64,000 nucleotides of DNA from Trichosphaerium sp. ATCC 40318 (GCA_038496445.1 JALMLS010000489.1:121875-185874); one strand, 5' to 3'. Counted from the stretch's first letter, positions 22,134 through 34,116 are shown. The notes: a model not told the origin generated them from the sequence alone. Numbers and translations: made by a program.

Positions 22134-23840
22134 TTAGGATTTAACTTGACAAGGAAGAGTGCGTTGAGCTAGAACCATATCCTTCTTAATAGCGAAAGAT
22201 GATTTGAGCACATCAACTTGTTTATCGCCATAGAAGTGTTGTACAAAGTCCTCAAAAACTTGTTTTGTGCACTCTTGATTGTATCCTTCAACACTTAGTA
22301 AGCATTTAATATAAAATGTCTCTGCTGTCTTATTATGAAGCGCTTCTAGTGCATCATCTTCATTAGGCAGTGTTTTAGAGAAAGTATCACGCCATGCAGC
22401 ATAACCATCCTAAACAAGAGAAAAATTGTTAACATACAAAAAGTACAATCTATAGTTTACCTTTACTGTTGTTGATAAACTAGCATCCAATAACTTCACT
22501 CTATCGTAGTAGAATAGAACTAATTCTTCAAGTAGACCATCCTTAAATATACCAGTTTCATCGTGAACACATTTAACAAATGTTAAGGTCATTAAGCACG
22601 CTTCGTATTCTTTTTCCTATAACATCTATTAGCACGTTGATACTCTGACAAGTAATTACCCATAATCCTTCTTTTTTAGGTCTTCTTGACCATGTGAGAG
22701 TCTGTAAGGTATGTATCATCTCATGCAAACAAGCTATCCTAGTGCGAAGACCAAAATCACGATACAGTCTCTTTTCCTATTTGTCGTTAAAAGATGAGGC
22801 TAACGACATGTTGTGAGTTTACCTTTGTTGGGTAGAACTTATTGATGTCATACCACTTTTGCTTATGACCATCTCTGAAGTTAGGTGGATCAGGATACAA
22901 TATTGTATACCCTCCAGTAGCAAAACCTACATTTCTTAGTGAATATTGATACCTTTTGATTAAAAATTATGTACCCCATTCATGTTCTTCAAGACCAAAC
23001 TCAGGTGGGTTCACTTCAATCTTTCCACCTTCTATACGACTCAACTTTGTTAAATCTAGATTTTTGAAGTATTTCTAAAAATAGCATAAGCATACTGACG
23101 TGTACGTTTACTGTATTAAGATTGTTGTTTATCCAAGCATTAATTATAAGAGTACGTACTTGTAGATATGCTTTTCCAGCAGCAATAACGCTTTGTGCTA
23201 TGTCATCATAATCAAATAGCTCAGCGTTGTTTAAGTAGTCTTCTACTGTACTTTTCAGCTTTGCTATGTCATCAAGAGTTGCAAAAGTATCTTCTTTCTT
23301 CATTCTACGCACTGTTAATTGTATGAAATCGTTTTAGAAGGCGTACTTGAAAGTCATGCAGTTTTGTGTATCGTCTTTGTTGAAAACAATCCCAAGAGCG
23401 TCGAGAGTTGCTGTAAGTGGTTTCAGGGAGGCTTTGATGAAGTCATACTCGAATTTTGACAATTTAGGCAGAAAAAGTACAGCCTAATGCACCAATCGCG
23501 TTAATTATGAGTCTAATATTAAATAAACGTACTTTGCCATCTTTTTCATCAACTACGCGATCAAGTAGTGTTACTAATTGTGACAAGTGTCTAGGAGTTA
23601 CTGATTTTAATTGTTGTTGCATCAGGAGTTGTTTCAAACTGTATATTGCTTACTATACAAATAACCAAATGAAAATAGCCAAATTTCGCGAAACGTCCAC
23701 CACAACTGTACGAATACGTTAAAAAAGGTCTTTTTGAAAGAGTCTTGTTTGGATATTATCACAGAACATATTATAAAAGCCAGGCAGTGCACCAAACAGC
23801 CACGTTTTTCGCAGTACGCAGCTACATTAGCTAATTTCAT
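22134..23840 (-). CDS. Zincin-like metallopeptidase (HExxH), unknown family
   Basis: Minus-strand exons run from MKLANVAAYCEKRG (23840) to the TAA at 22134. Conserved-looking blocks are LKQLLMQQQLKSVTPRHLSQ, VLFLPKLSKFEYDFIKASLK, VGFATGGYTILYPDPPNF, and RIACLHEMIHTLQTLTWS with HEMIH encoded at 22711-22725. An exon opening NEYEACLMTLTFVK follows, whose Glu could be the third zinc ligand. HExxH with a downstream Glu is typical of zincin peptidases. There is no convincing signal peptide, so the protein may be cytosolic. The family could not be named. The C-terminal part has small helical exons and no obvious second domain. Confidence 0.6.
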
Positions 23841-23844
23841 TCTC

Positions 23845-24158
23845 TGAAATGAATGTCATGTTGTTCGTTTCACATGTATTTGTTTAACGAAATTACTCTT
23901 TGTTTTATTTACAATACCGTGTTTTGTATATACTACAGTTATCAAAGATAGACTACGACGTATGTGTTATCCTCTTTAGAAGTGGCTTTGATTTCTGTTT
24001 TCTTAATGATTTTTTTCGGTATGACTTTGTATCGCACTTCTTCTTCTCGTGTCGTTGCTTATTTTTCTCCTCTGAACCATGTATATTCTCGCCCTTAATT
24101 AGTAAGATCGTCAAGAAACTGGTGGCACGAGGAGTAAAATTGTTTTGTGAGGGAGAGC
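23845..24158. other. Intergenic, no gene seen
   Basis: T-rich sequence between two minus-strand genes, holding the putative promoter of the metallopeptidase gene. Plus-strand frames here are low-complexity Phe/Cys-rich and unconvincing. Confidence 0.4.
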
Positions 24159-24660
24159 TTAACTGCCTTGGAATTCAAAAAAGTCTTGGTTTGGAAGTAC
24201 CTCCAATGAAGTAGCATTTGCATACGCAAGGTCCCTCTCTCGTTTTTTAAGCGTCTTTATAACCTCTTCTTGCTCATTCAAAGCAATCTTTTGCTTTGAT
24301 ATGACTCCAACAAACATAGAATTTTCTATCTGTAAATTTAACACATCCTGTGATAAACGTTCGTTGTGCTGTCGTAACACAGAGTTCTCTTCGACTAAAC
24401 GCTCAGCACGCTTTCCCATCTTTATTTGTAGGCTATGAAATAATTTAAAACATTACGTAATACATGTAATTCACGTGATCAACACCAAAAAAGACCTGTT
24501 CGTTTTCATACCTTTCACTTGTTTTTTTTGCTTCTTCATTTTCTTCTACAACAGCGTTATATTTAGCAAGTAGCTTCTTATACTCGTCCTTTAGCAATAT
24601 AACACGTGCTTTCATCCCTTCAAAATCAACCTCGATTCCATTTCGAGTCGGTTCTGCCAT
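24159..24660 (-). CDS. Short coiled-coil protein
   Basis: Two exons (24660-24497 and about 24420-24159) give about 140 residues beginning MAEPTRNGIEVDFEGMKARV. Nearly the whole product is a heptad-rich coiled coil (LLKDEYKKLLAKYNAVVEEN, then ENSVLRQHNERLSQDVLNLQ). The intron carries a TCACGTGA palindrome (24471-24478). The acceptor AAATAAAG just before ATG gives an in-phase join. No family was recognised; an oligomerising adaptor or cytoskeletal role is likely for such a sequence but unproven. Confidence 0.65.
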
Positions 24661-24910
24661 CACGACGCGCAAGTTACTGTAAACAAACACTTGCGTACAC
24701 TAGTAGCTACTTTTCGTCAATACAATTAAACACGTGATTAAAAGTTAAAACGTCGACACCCAACGGCTAAATAAACATACCAGGTCCGATTAGGTTGTTT
24801 TACGACGCACTCAATGGCAACCAACGTACACCATTATATCCCTAACCTTACCTGAAAGACTTTAGATTAAGACCTCAGGTTCTAACTATTACTACCTACT
24901 GAACCTCCCT

Positions 24911-25663
24911 ATGGAGTTACAGCTAGATATTGTCGATTCTGATCTCTCAGTGTATGTAGTGTAGGCTATGTTATCGAAATACACGGCAATCGCTAAGATT
25001 TGATATGGATTTGAAGAAACACGGGAAATGGCTGAAGCCTGGAATTATTGAGCGAACATCCAAACAAACAACAGTATTTCAAAGTCAGTGATAAGCCTAG
25101 AACACTATGTACATGGTCACCGTCATGGTGAAGCTAAATATTTGCATAAAAACGGTCTATTGTGGGAGCATTATAATTACGTAAATGGAAAACTTTAAGG
25201 AGAATATAAGAAGTGGTACAAAAAAGGTAAACAGTGGGAACAGCGTAGTTATGAAACGATAAGCTAACTAGAGAGTACAAAGTGGTATAACGGTCAACTC
25301 TGGGAGCACTACTGTTATGTGAATGGTAAGTTACAAGGTCAGTTTTGTAAGTGAGATAAAAACGGTCAGTTGAGAGAACAGAGTCATTTTATTAAAGGTA
25401 AGCTTGACGGAGAATATAAGTATTGGCATATGAATAGTCAACTGGTAAAAAGGTATAATTATCAAAGGGGTAAACTAGAAGGACAGTGTAATAAATGGTA
25501 CAAGAATGGTCAATTGTGGGAGCAATATCATTATGTAAATGATAAACTAGACGGGGAATACAAAAAATGGTTTAAAAATGGTACATTACGCGAGCTTTGT
25601 AGCTACAGAAATGTCAAACCTGGACCTAAAATTGTTGAATTGATACAAGAAATGCCGTCCTAG
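24911..25663 (+). pseudogene. Decayed F-box/MORN_2-type gene
   Basis: The opening MELQLDIVDSDLSVYVV mimics an F-box-like start. Later DMDLKKHGKWLKPG matches ELEKHGKFMKRY of the intact gene at 14217. A long run of MORN_2-type units follows (GEYKKWYKKGKQWEQ, GQCNKWYKNGQLWEQYHYV, DGEYKKWFKNGTLRE). The frame is broken by in-frame TAA (near 25197 and 25262), TGA (near 25353) and small indels. The last 290 bases are open, but the gene as a whole is dead. It is intronless like its relative. Confidence 0.8.
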
Positions 25664-25938
25664 TGACTTGCAAGGATTAATAAAAACACATTTTTGTCGT
25701 AGCAACTTGCAGTACAGACTTAAAACAAGAAATACACAAAAATATTATTAGAAAAAGATGAGTCACCAAACAAAATTCTATTGCTGAGTCACTCACTTTA
25801 TTTTTAGCAAAAAATCGTTGGGTGTATGCACTTGCATTATTAGAGATCAATGAACAAATAAGAAACTTACCATGTTTATTAATAACAAGTTAAAAAAATT
25901 ATCATTCTCGCTTTGATAAATGAACGTAAATAAAAACT

Positions 25939-27487
25939 TTAGAACAGTTTATGCTTTCCAGCAACAACTTGATGCTCTTCAATCCAAGTTCCAAAAAGAT
26001 AATCGTATGTCAAAGCAGCATGTGAAATAGCAAAGTTGTTTGTGGGATCCTAGGTAAACAATGAGCAAGCATTTCAAAAATAATAAAAAGAGATTCCAGA
26101 AGAAAAATAGCTGTACCTTGAAGTGATGAATCATATGGTGTCTCTTCAAATATTTGAAGAATTTAATAGGTACACCATGATGCATATAGTAGTGACTCAA
26201 ATCATAGATAACGTAGGATAGAACAGTACCAGCCAAAAGTGCAATACCGTAATTATAAGGCATAGTCTAATTTTAACAATTGTTAGTACAACGTATCTAC
26301 AAATTGCACTACTGGATAACAGGAGGTCGTAAAATATTGTTCAATAATTATTCGTTTTGACGCACGAATTTGAGGAAGATATAGTAAAGAATGTACGCCA
26401 AAAGTGCGGCAATATGAGGTGGGAAAACAAGGCGCATTGGATTCATTGGATTAATATGATGTTGACCTAAAATTTGAATAAGGCAGAATTCGAAAATACC
26501 AACTAGTGAGCGATATATATTACGAAAGACAATAGTTGGTAAAATTTGTTGAGCAAACTAAGAAAACCGCGTGTACCATGAACCATAAAGTGTAAACATA
26601 TACCAATCATGCTTGTAAAATGACCATGGAATAGCCAACGATGAATAGCGTACTCAAGTAATCCCCAAGTGAACCAACCTTGATACAATGTCAAAAAAAA
26701 CAAAAGAACAAAAAAAAAACATCTCGGGTAAATGCTCCCGGTACCAAAATAAGCGATTACGTACCTAGAACGATACTAATAGGAATAGTAACAACAGGGT
26801 TTGGTAGACCAGCTGTTATAGCCATGTTGTAGAGATATAAGATAGACGGAATCCAAAATAGAGGTAATAACCTGGGGTCATTTTACATAAGTACTCAACT
26901 TGCCCCAATAAAATAAATGAGGTATAAAACACGCTTTTAGGCGTTCATACGTACCACCAAGAGCTTTTTGTATTTATTTCCATCCACCAGTAATCAAAGA
27001 ACTTAATTTCTAGTTGCTTTACAAGCCCTATCTTACTGAGAGATTCCTGATGGTAGTTAGTATTGCCTGTTAGGAGTAAAATTTTTACTTCGTATTTTTC
27101 TCCTTTTTGCATCATTTGCCACACCATGCCTTTGTTAATATCAACGCCATGGTCCTTAGTGATGTTAGAAGTGCGGTACACCGCCTAGAGACGTACGCGT
27201 CTCTTTAGAGTTATTTTCGATGCGTCTACGCTTGGGTCATCTACTGCGCCAATTCTCAACTCGTTCAATAGATTTATAGCGCTTTGGCTGTGAGCGTGAA
27301 TTTTTGGGTTGTGAAAAACGCTTGTAGCGTCACCACCGAATCGCTTGACGAGTAACTGAGCGCCACCAGGGTGCATTCTGCAAAATTGAGTAACGTCGTA
27401 AACTGCGCCATCAATTACAATCCACGAGCTCTCTTCTGTAGTGTGCTTCTTTATTTCGTCCCATGTGTAGAGTGGTACTTTTGCCAT
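25939..27487 (-). CDS. FA2H: Fatty acid 2-hydroxylase (cytochrome b5 plus hydroxylase)
   Basis: This ER enzyme family adds a 2-hydroxyl group to fatty acids of sphingolipids. The start at 27487 gives MAKVPLYTWDEIKKH. The cytochrome b5 domain has the haem motif CRMHPGGAQLL and a second His in SVFHNPKIHAHS. The hydroxylase domain has membrane segments and the full His series: EYAIHRWLFHGHF (26650-26610), VHG/QHHINPMNPMRLVFPPH across an intron, LSHYYMHHG, KRHHMIHHF, and the C-terminal NNFAISHAALTYDYLFGT. The end is KHKLF and TAA at 25939. An apparent in-frame TAG near 27185 is explained by a 42-nt intron (GTACGT ... CTAAC ... AAG) that keeps the frame. Confidence 0.92.
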
Positions 27488-27855
27488 TGTTGGTGACTGG
27501 ACAACTGAGGAAAATAAGTGAAAAAACGAAAAAGGCCTGCTTAAAATTTTGCGCAAAATTATACAGTGAATTGGAGCTTTTCTTAGTCGTTGCTCACTTT
27601 TCACTAGCTAGACAACTAGCAAGAACGCCACGTATGTTTGCGCAACAGACCTGCGCACGTGAAGGAAAGTTCTCGGGAACAAAACTGTTGTACGAACCAA
27701 GTATGTATCACGTGTACTTATTCCTACATTCTTCCTTTGTAGTTCGTCTTTACGTCACGAGAAAAATGAGAGTGAATAATGTGATTGATTGAGACGACAT
27801 TTGACTTATGCCGAAGCTAAGTTCTTTAGTTCACTATTCCCTTGAAACACCAACA

Positions 27856-28643
27856 ATGAATCTCGTTGTACTTGCTCTTGCTGTCCTGGTTGCCCTTGCT
27901 GCCGCTCGGTACGTACTAACTTCAAACAGACTATCTCTAACTGTGGTGTAGCCCTGTCCAATTTGTTCTCGACTACCGCGGCACTTGCGACGCTGGTTCT
28001 TGTGATGCCTCTGCCACATCCGAAGAGGTAACCAACGCCAAAAAATTTGATAAAATAATACAGAATTTTTGAAAACGTTTTTAACTCTTCTCTAGATTGG
28101 TTCAGTCATCCACACCACCGAAAGCCAAGTTGAATTCAACGTCATCCGCCTCCCAGGTGCTATCAGCCAGTTCTCTCAAAAAACTCTCGGAAACGGTACC
28201 AAAGCTGCCACCATCACTTTCGGCGTACACCAAAACCAAGACTACGGTTTGGCCCTCCAACTCGCCTATGTAAGTATTTTTTTTGTCTTAAACGTTTTCA
28301 AGCGCACGTGATTATGTCCAATTGTGCCGTTAGGACAAATGGAGGTCACCAGAAAAAGCTTTTGATCTTTCTAAAACGACGTCTTTCTAATTTTTTTTTT
28401 CTAGTCTTCTCCTTTGCCTACTGGCGCTGGACTCACTGGAAACGTTTACACCGTTACCCAAGGTGTTGGTAAATGGAAGAGCGCCAAGGTACGTATCCTC
28501 AACGGCCGCTAGCAATTTTTTTTTGGTTTTGCGTTTGGTTTATTTCTTACGCTGTAAAGGGATTGGTAACTGTTCTCGATGAGTACCTCAATGCCAAAGA
28601 GTACCACGCTATTGTCACCGCTGCTTTGGAAGTGACCGAATAA
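27856..28643 (+). CDS. Small secreted protein, probably highly expressed
   Basis: Five exons encode about 155 residues. The start MNLVVLALAVLVALAAARP is a textbook signal peptide. The mature part (PVQFVLDYRGTCDAGSCDAS, VIHTTESQVEFNVIRLPGAI, ATITFGVHQNQDYGLALQLA, GVGKWKSAKGLVTVLDEYLN) ends ALEVTE and TAA. It has alternating hydrophobic residues suggestive of a beta-sandwich, no membrane helix and few Cys. Codon choice is clearly different from the neighbours: C-ending codons (CTC, GCC, ACC, TTC) dominate, as is usual for abundant proteins. The family is not recognised. Confidence 0.75.
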
Positions 28644-28889
28644 AGAAAATACGCTTTTCTAGTTTACAAAAAAATGACTTGGTTTTGTGGGTATTTTTTC
28701 GCTTTATAATCGTTTGTTTTGCGTTTTCAGCATGTAAAGTACCGTTGTAGTGAGTTTGTAAAGATTAAGGCTTGTTTTCGACACTGCAGTTATTATTCAT
28801 TTAGTTTACAAGGTTTGTGGGTTATCACGTAGTTGGACATCTACTTTCTAAAGGGTTTTGTGAGAAAATGATTTCGTATGTTTTTAGCT

Positions 28890-29132
28890 TCAAAATACGC
28901 ACTTCTTGCAACACACTGCAGAGAAGAAGATAAGTGCAGACGTTACTATCCAAAGCAAGTACCAAAGTACTAAAAGGATTGTACTACCATTTATGTAATC
29001 GCGTGCTTGTGAATCGGGTTCTTTAGGTGCAAATACAATTGCTAAGGACAAACCCAGTGCGCCCAACACAAAGCACACTACAGATACGATAGACGCTGCG
29101 CCAATAGAGTTGCCATTTGTACCGATAGTCAT
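28890..29132 (-). CDS. Small two-TM membrane protein
   Basis: A single open frame of 80 residues starts at ATG 29132 (MTIGTNGNSIGAASIVSVVC). It has two hydrophobic helices (VVCFVLGALGLSLAIVF and TILLVLWYLLWIVTSALIFF) separated by a polar loop, ending CCKKCVF. The loop contains PKEPDSQARDYINGS. No family assignment. The clean start and helix pattern make it plausible. Confidence 0.5.
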   Translation of the reverse strand: MTIGTNGNSIGAASIVSVVCFVLGALGLSLAIVFAPKEPDSQARDYINGSTILLVLWYLLWIVTSALIFFSAVCCKKCVF

Positions 29133-29423
29133 GCTATTAACGATAGTTACTGTTCACAAAGGTAGTCACCAGAATTCTTTTTGCGTGGTTTATTCAGAAC
29201 CAATGCACTAACAAGCGTGTTTATAAACTAAGAGGATACCACAATGATGCATACTTTTTCAAACACGTGAGATTCCATGAGCATGTTTAAATGAAAGACA
29301 CTGTAGCCCACAGATGAGAGTTATCACATCCATCTGAAGCGTGATCAACGTTTATATTGCTTGTTGACTGAGCTTGATCATACTACATTTAAGTAGCATA
29401 AGAATAACAAAAAGTGCTATGTA

Positions 29424-31849
29424 ATGGAGCCTTCAAGCGCTGTCAATGACCAGACGCCTGGCGAAGGCGATTTACAACAACAACTGTTGGCTGTTACCAA
29501 ACTCATCAAATCAGGGTTTAACGCACTGAAAAATAGCTTGTATACGTCTGTCAGCGAGAAAAGAGTCCATGTATGCACGATTTCCTCAATTGAGCGTCAA
29601 ATTATTCACACAAGCTTTTAGGGCGACTACATGACAAAAACGCGTCAAGTGGTTGGCGAAACGAGTAGATTATTACAAGTTCTAAACAAGGGCTTGCTTG
29701 GCAAACCCGCCACCCAGATAACGAAGTACCAAGTAGTTATCGCTGCATACAAGGACTTACGGTAAATGTTTTTTGTTTCAAATTACCGTTCTCTAAAATC
29801 TATCGCTAGTAACCAAATTCCGGGCTTCGTACGCTTAACGAGAGATATAATGGCACAGTTACCAGAACCGCAACAGAAGCTTCTAAAAGACATCACCATT
29901 TTCACAGGTGTCATAAACAGCAAGCTGGCTGCGCTAGAACAGTCTATAACATCTATGGATACAGCAATTCCAGAAGAGTCAACTTGGTGTGTTCGCACAA
30001 CTAAAAGTGCTTCGTCTCCACCTCCTCTGAATGCCCATAACCGTATACCAACGAGCAGTACGTACAGTTACACATAAATTCACCACGTGCCGCTTTATTA
30101 TAGCGTCATTGTTAAATTTCTGTTAGGGACTTCATCTCTTGCTAATGTTTCCGCACTTGATTTGTTGCAGAGGATGCCTGAGGCACTCGATCATTTGGTA
30201 GATGTTGTTCAAAATGATATTACACATTTCAGTGCAGCCAGTCAACGTGTTAGTGAGTTTCTTACAACTGTACAGGCTCAGTTGCGAAAGGTATGGACAA
30301 ATCAATTTTTTTTTTTATACAGAATTTCTTTACCTATTCGTTCACTACCTCCTAGAACGGTATCAATCTATCCAAGACTGAAGCGCGTTTCATGCGTTGT
30401 ATATTACAATTAATCAAAGGAACTAAAGCAATACATGATGCAAGAGTTACTATGCCCAAAGGTAAAGAAGGAACCGAACCGGCGCCATCAATACAAGGTT
30501 AGACAAAAAAAACTTCAACTTTTGTGCCAACTGCCTTTGTTTTTCTAGAGGTTTTGATAGTATGTGCAACTTGCAAAGAAGCTTGTTGGTGGTTTAAAGA
30601 TTCTATTGAGGCTGTAGACAATCGACGGAGTATGTTATCGTACACAAGAAAGCTTGTTAGGAACGTGGTGGCCAGTCAAGATAAAGCGAAGTCTGGAACT
30701 CAAACGGTTGCTGTTGTTAGTGAACCTCAAATGATTTCCAAGCCTAAGATTATTAACAAGCCTAAAAAGAAGCATAGTATGCAGTATACAAATCACATTG
30801 TTTATTATACCGCCCTTGCTGGTATTTCTGGACCTCAAACAACTTTCAAAACAACAGACTACTCGGAGTATAACAAACCTGATAATCTACGTTGTGTTAT
30901 AAAGGCTCAGGGTATTGTAAGAAGATGGGTTGTTCGGCGATGTTTTTGTAGAATAGGTGCGTAGAAGGAACAAAAACTTTCATTTGCGAAAATTTTAGCT
31001 GGAATTTTTTCTCGCTTTTTTGTCCCTAATGTCAACGCTGGTAGCCTGATTTTTTTTTATTAGTTTGCGCTACAGGTGTTGGTGATGCATCAAGTAGGAT
31101 TATACTAAGGAAAAAACTACTAAGAACGCTGTATAATGCCGAATGTGCACACTTTCAACAAATTTCAAAGATAATAACTGTACGTGTAGTCACTACTTGT
31201 TTTATACTTACGTGGTAAATTATAGATATATCAACCTGGTTTCTATCGTTGGTCTAAACAATATGCTAGCTCAAATTTCAATAGTGTTATGGAATTAATG
31301 ACCATTCTACAAAAACTTAAAAGTCAAATTCAAGACGTATTAGTCGTTTATCAAAAGAGGCTGATGCTGTGGCCTCTTTTTGTCGGATTACAACCAATTT
31401 TTAACGCTTCTCTTGATTTACTTAGAACGTACTACAAATACGTAAAGAAACTACCAGAAGCTCTAAGGACAATCCAAAAAGAGGCCCAAGATAACAATTT
31501 TTCAAAAGTCATAAAATCTTTAGTACGTAATCAGTTCACTCTCAAACTACAGTACATTGCTAATAATGTCTTTAGCAAGGAAAAGAAAAGCCTAAGATAC
31601 CTATGACAGGATATTTGCAACAACCAGTGCTTCAAACAGTGAAACGAGCGACCTTGTTGAAGGCAAGTGCAACCGCTTACTTCTGCTTTTTTTTTTGGTT
31701 TTTTTGGTTTGATACTTATCTTCTATTAGTCTCTTTGTAGTGTTATACATAATCAGAGAGAAGTAGATGCAATAATACAGTTTGAAAAGGAATTAGCTAA
31801 AATAATTAAATTAATTGTAGCAGAAGGAAAGTCAACTACTTCGAAATAA
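29424..31849 (+). CDS. RhoGEF (DH)-like protein with IQ-like motif
   Basis: Exons begin at MEPSSAVNDQTPGEG (29424). The first half is helical (TKLIKSGFNALKNSLYTSVS, LLQVLNKGLLGKPATQITKY, LLQRMPEALDHLVDVVQNDI). An IQ-like stretch (VIKAQGIVRRWVVRRCFCRI, near 30893) follows. The second half reads like a DH domain: LLRTLYNAECAHFQQISKII, SVMELMTILQKLKSQIQDVL, LLRTYYKYVKKLPEALRTIQ, and GYLQQPVLQTVKRATLLK in the place of the usual Q-R-x-x-R-Y-x-L-L motif. DH domains activate Rho-family GTPases. No PH domain was seen after it; stop TAA at 31847. The DH call rests on pattern resemblance and needs a profile search. Confidence 0.5.
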
Positions 31850-32066
31850 AATAAAAACAATGTAAATAAACAAACCAAAAAAAAAAAAAAAAACCATGTA
31901 AGCCATTTGCTTTAAAACAATTGATTGAAAATTTACATGTATATACAAGGTGCCACAGACATAATACGTTAGCCTAAAAAGGGTTTGTATACAGAAACCC
32001 CAAGACGCTGTAGTTTGCCAGGAGCTGAAAAAGACAAGTGATTTGCCCACAAGTCAACTTATATTG

Positions 32067-34116
32067 CTATCTTTGTCGTGCTCTTACTTCTGAGCATAGT
32101 ATCTTCAGGCTCTCTGAAAGCAAATCTGACCCTAAATACAAAGTTAACAAGGTAATAAAAGTGTGTACCCTTTAAAAAAGATTGTACCTTGTTTGTACAT
32201 CTGTAGTGTTACCAGCAGTTCTTGATCTACGCAAGTTTCCTCCTTTTTTCTTATCTTTTCTAATTTTATTCTTTGCAAAACTCTTTCCTCTAACAGCCCT
32301 TGGACTCTAAAAAGCAGCAGCATAAGGCACTTGAAGCTTATAGTTTTTGTAGACAATTCTACTTTGAGAAGTCCAAACAAAGAATATACCTTTCTGAGGT
32401 TGTTTAAGTTGATTTCATGTAATTCATTCAAAAATGCTTTTCTCTTTGTTTGTCTTGATGCACTAAACTTATTCATATTGTAAACAGAGCGTACACTATT
32501 AGTCACTAAAGAAACATAGACTAGGTCAAAAAAAAGACATTTCAAAAAAGAAAAGAAGGCAATAAATACGACATACATTTCAATAGTAGCAATTTTCTAA
32601 ATTCTGAAGTTTTTTCAAAAAATGATTCACCAGGCATCGCTGGCTCCATAATCTCAAGGCTCTAATAGATTGTTTAATATTTTGAGAAAAAAAAGTTAAC
32701 AAATACGATCTTACCTCTTTGTATGCACATGTGATTTTGTATAATGTTCTATTCTCAGTGAAGGTTTTTCTTTGTGGCATTTTCTCAACAAAAATAAAGA
32801 CATCTATATTGACAAAAAATGAGTTGTGTTGTTGAATCAGTAATGCTACGAAAGTACACTTACGATTTGTTGATGTTGTGATTATATCTGGACAAAACGT
32901 CTTTGCGCCATCTAGAAATACAACAATAACCATGTCACTACCAAGAATACTCTTTTTTGTCATCTAGGAACAAAGTTTAGAATTCTCTATTGAGTGCAAG
33001 AGGAAAGAAAAATACTCATCATCATGTGACTTATGTTATAACATAAGATAAAGAAATCAATAAAAAACCCCAAAAGCGTACAACTGATGAACCAATAGTA
33101 TCTTCAGTGTCTTCTGAATCTGTAGGTAGTAATGTGGATACATGGAACATTACTTGATTGGATTCAAACTCAGCAAAATAAGACTCCTGGCCAGTACTGC
33201 CTCCTAAAACAGAAAAAATTAAAACACGCTGTATTAAAATAAAAGGTACACTACTACGATTGAATGCAGTTGTGCTCCGAATGACATGTAGTTTTTCAAT
33301 TAAATCATGTAGAACATACTTTCAGTATCAAGGCCTCCGGCATACTTCCTAAAGCCTTGCAGATTGACTTTACGTCCAAGGAAATCCATAAATTCCCAAA
33401 AATCTGCAGAAGCTTTATCATTTTTAAGAATATCTTCTTCTGTATGGTTATCTTTGTTGACATAAATAATACCAATCTTAAACTCTTTTCTAACCTAACC
33501 AAAAAACAATGAGAAAAAATCATTACACAAGGGTATGACATGTCATGTGACAAGAAAGAAATTTGATAAAAAACAATGACGTACAAAGTTATGTTCGAAA
33601 TCAAGTAAGTCCTCTTCAAAGTCATCAGCAACAGCCATAGAACCACGTCTTAGTTTTATATCCTTTAAAAATGCTAACTTAGGCATTTGTTGATATTTTT
33701 TTTGTTTGATTGTTTCAAAAGCTTTTTCAAGCTTGCTTGGCTTTGCGAGTATGTATTTCTCGTGAGAACCCTTTAATACGAGTTTACATGGTATAAACAA
33801 GCGATAATCGGCTTCACATGTTCTGATAAGCATTCTAAACTTAGCGGTTTTGATTGTGTCTTTTTCTGTCCCTATTGATATTACAACTGGTCCTAGGGAC
33901 GGGTGCTCAATTGTGTAGTTTATGTGAGCTATTGTAAACCGTTAGAGAAGCAGAACGTGTATATTACCTCCCTCCTTGCTTCTACAAGTCTGCAAGGTGA
34001 GAGGTAGTATGGCCCGAAAAGGGATAAATAAAAATAAAAAACACCCAAATAAATGCGTAAAATGCTTCTAAAACATACCTCTGTCGACCAGATAGGCGTT
34101 GTAATCGCCAAAGCAT
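32067..34116 (-). CDS. Rap GTPase-activating protein (RapGAP domain)
   Basis: Exons start at 34116 (MLWRLQRLSGRQR). The RapGAP domain is recognisable in order: FKIGIIYVNKDNHTEEDIL, FWEFMDFLGRKVNLQGFRKY, YAGGLDTE, then after introns FAEFESNQVMFHVSTLLP, KKSILGSDMVIVVFLDGAKT (the usual R-H-I-G-N-D region carrying the catalytic Asn, here with Ser-Asp), and IMEPAMPGESFFEKTSEFRK. Such proteins switch off Rap-type small GTPases. In the catalytic helix the sequence is ILGSDMVIVVF where family members typically have IGNDIV, so the Asn thumb is replaced by Ser; activity may be altered. The end is basic and helical, stop TAG at 32067. It lies tail to tail with the RhoGEF-like gene. Confidence 0.82.

Noticed and set aside
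25190-25360. In-frame TAA and TGA codons in MORN_2-type repeats read as reassigned sense codons (TGA aligns with Trp once)
   Set aside because: The same gene also has indels and a broken F-box start, and recognised genes end with TAA, TGA and TAG. It is simple pseudogene decay.
27170-27200. In-frame TAG, or a 12-nt intron (GTACGTCTCTAG), in the fatty acid 2-hydroxylase gene
   Set aside because: A 42-nt intron starting at the same GTACGT and ending CACTAAG, with a CTAAC branch-like motif, removes the TAG and keeps frame. No readthrough or ultra-short intron is needed.
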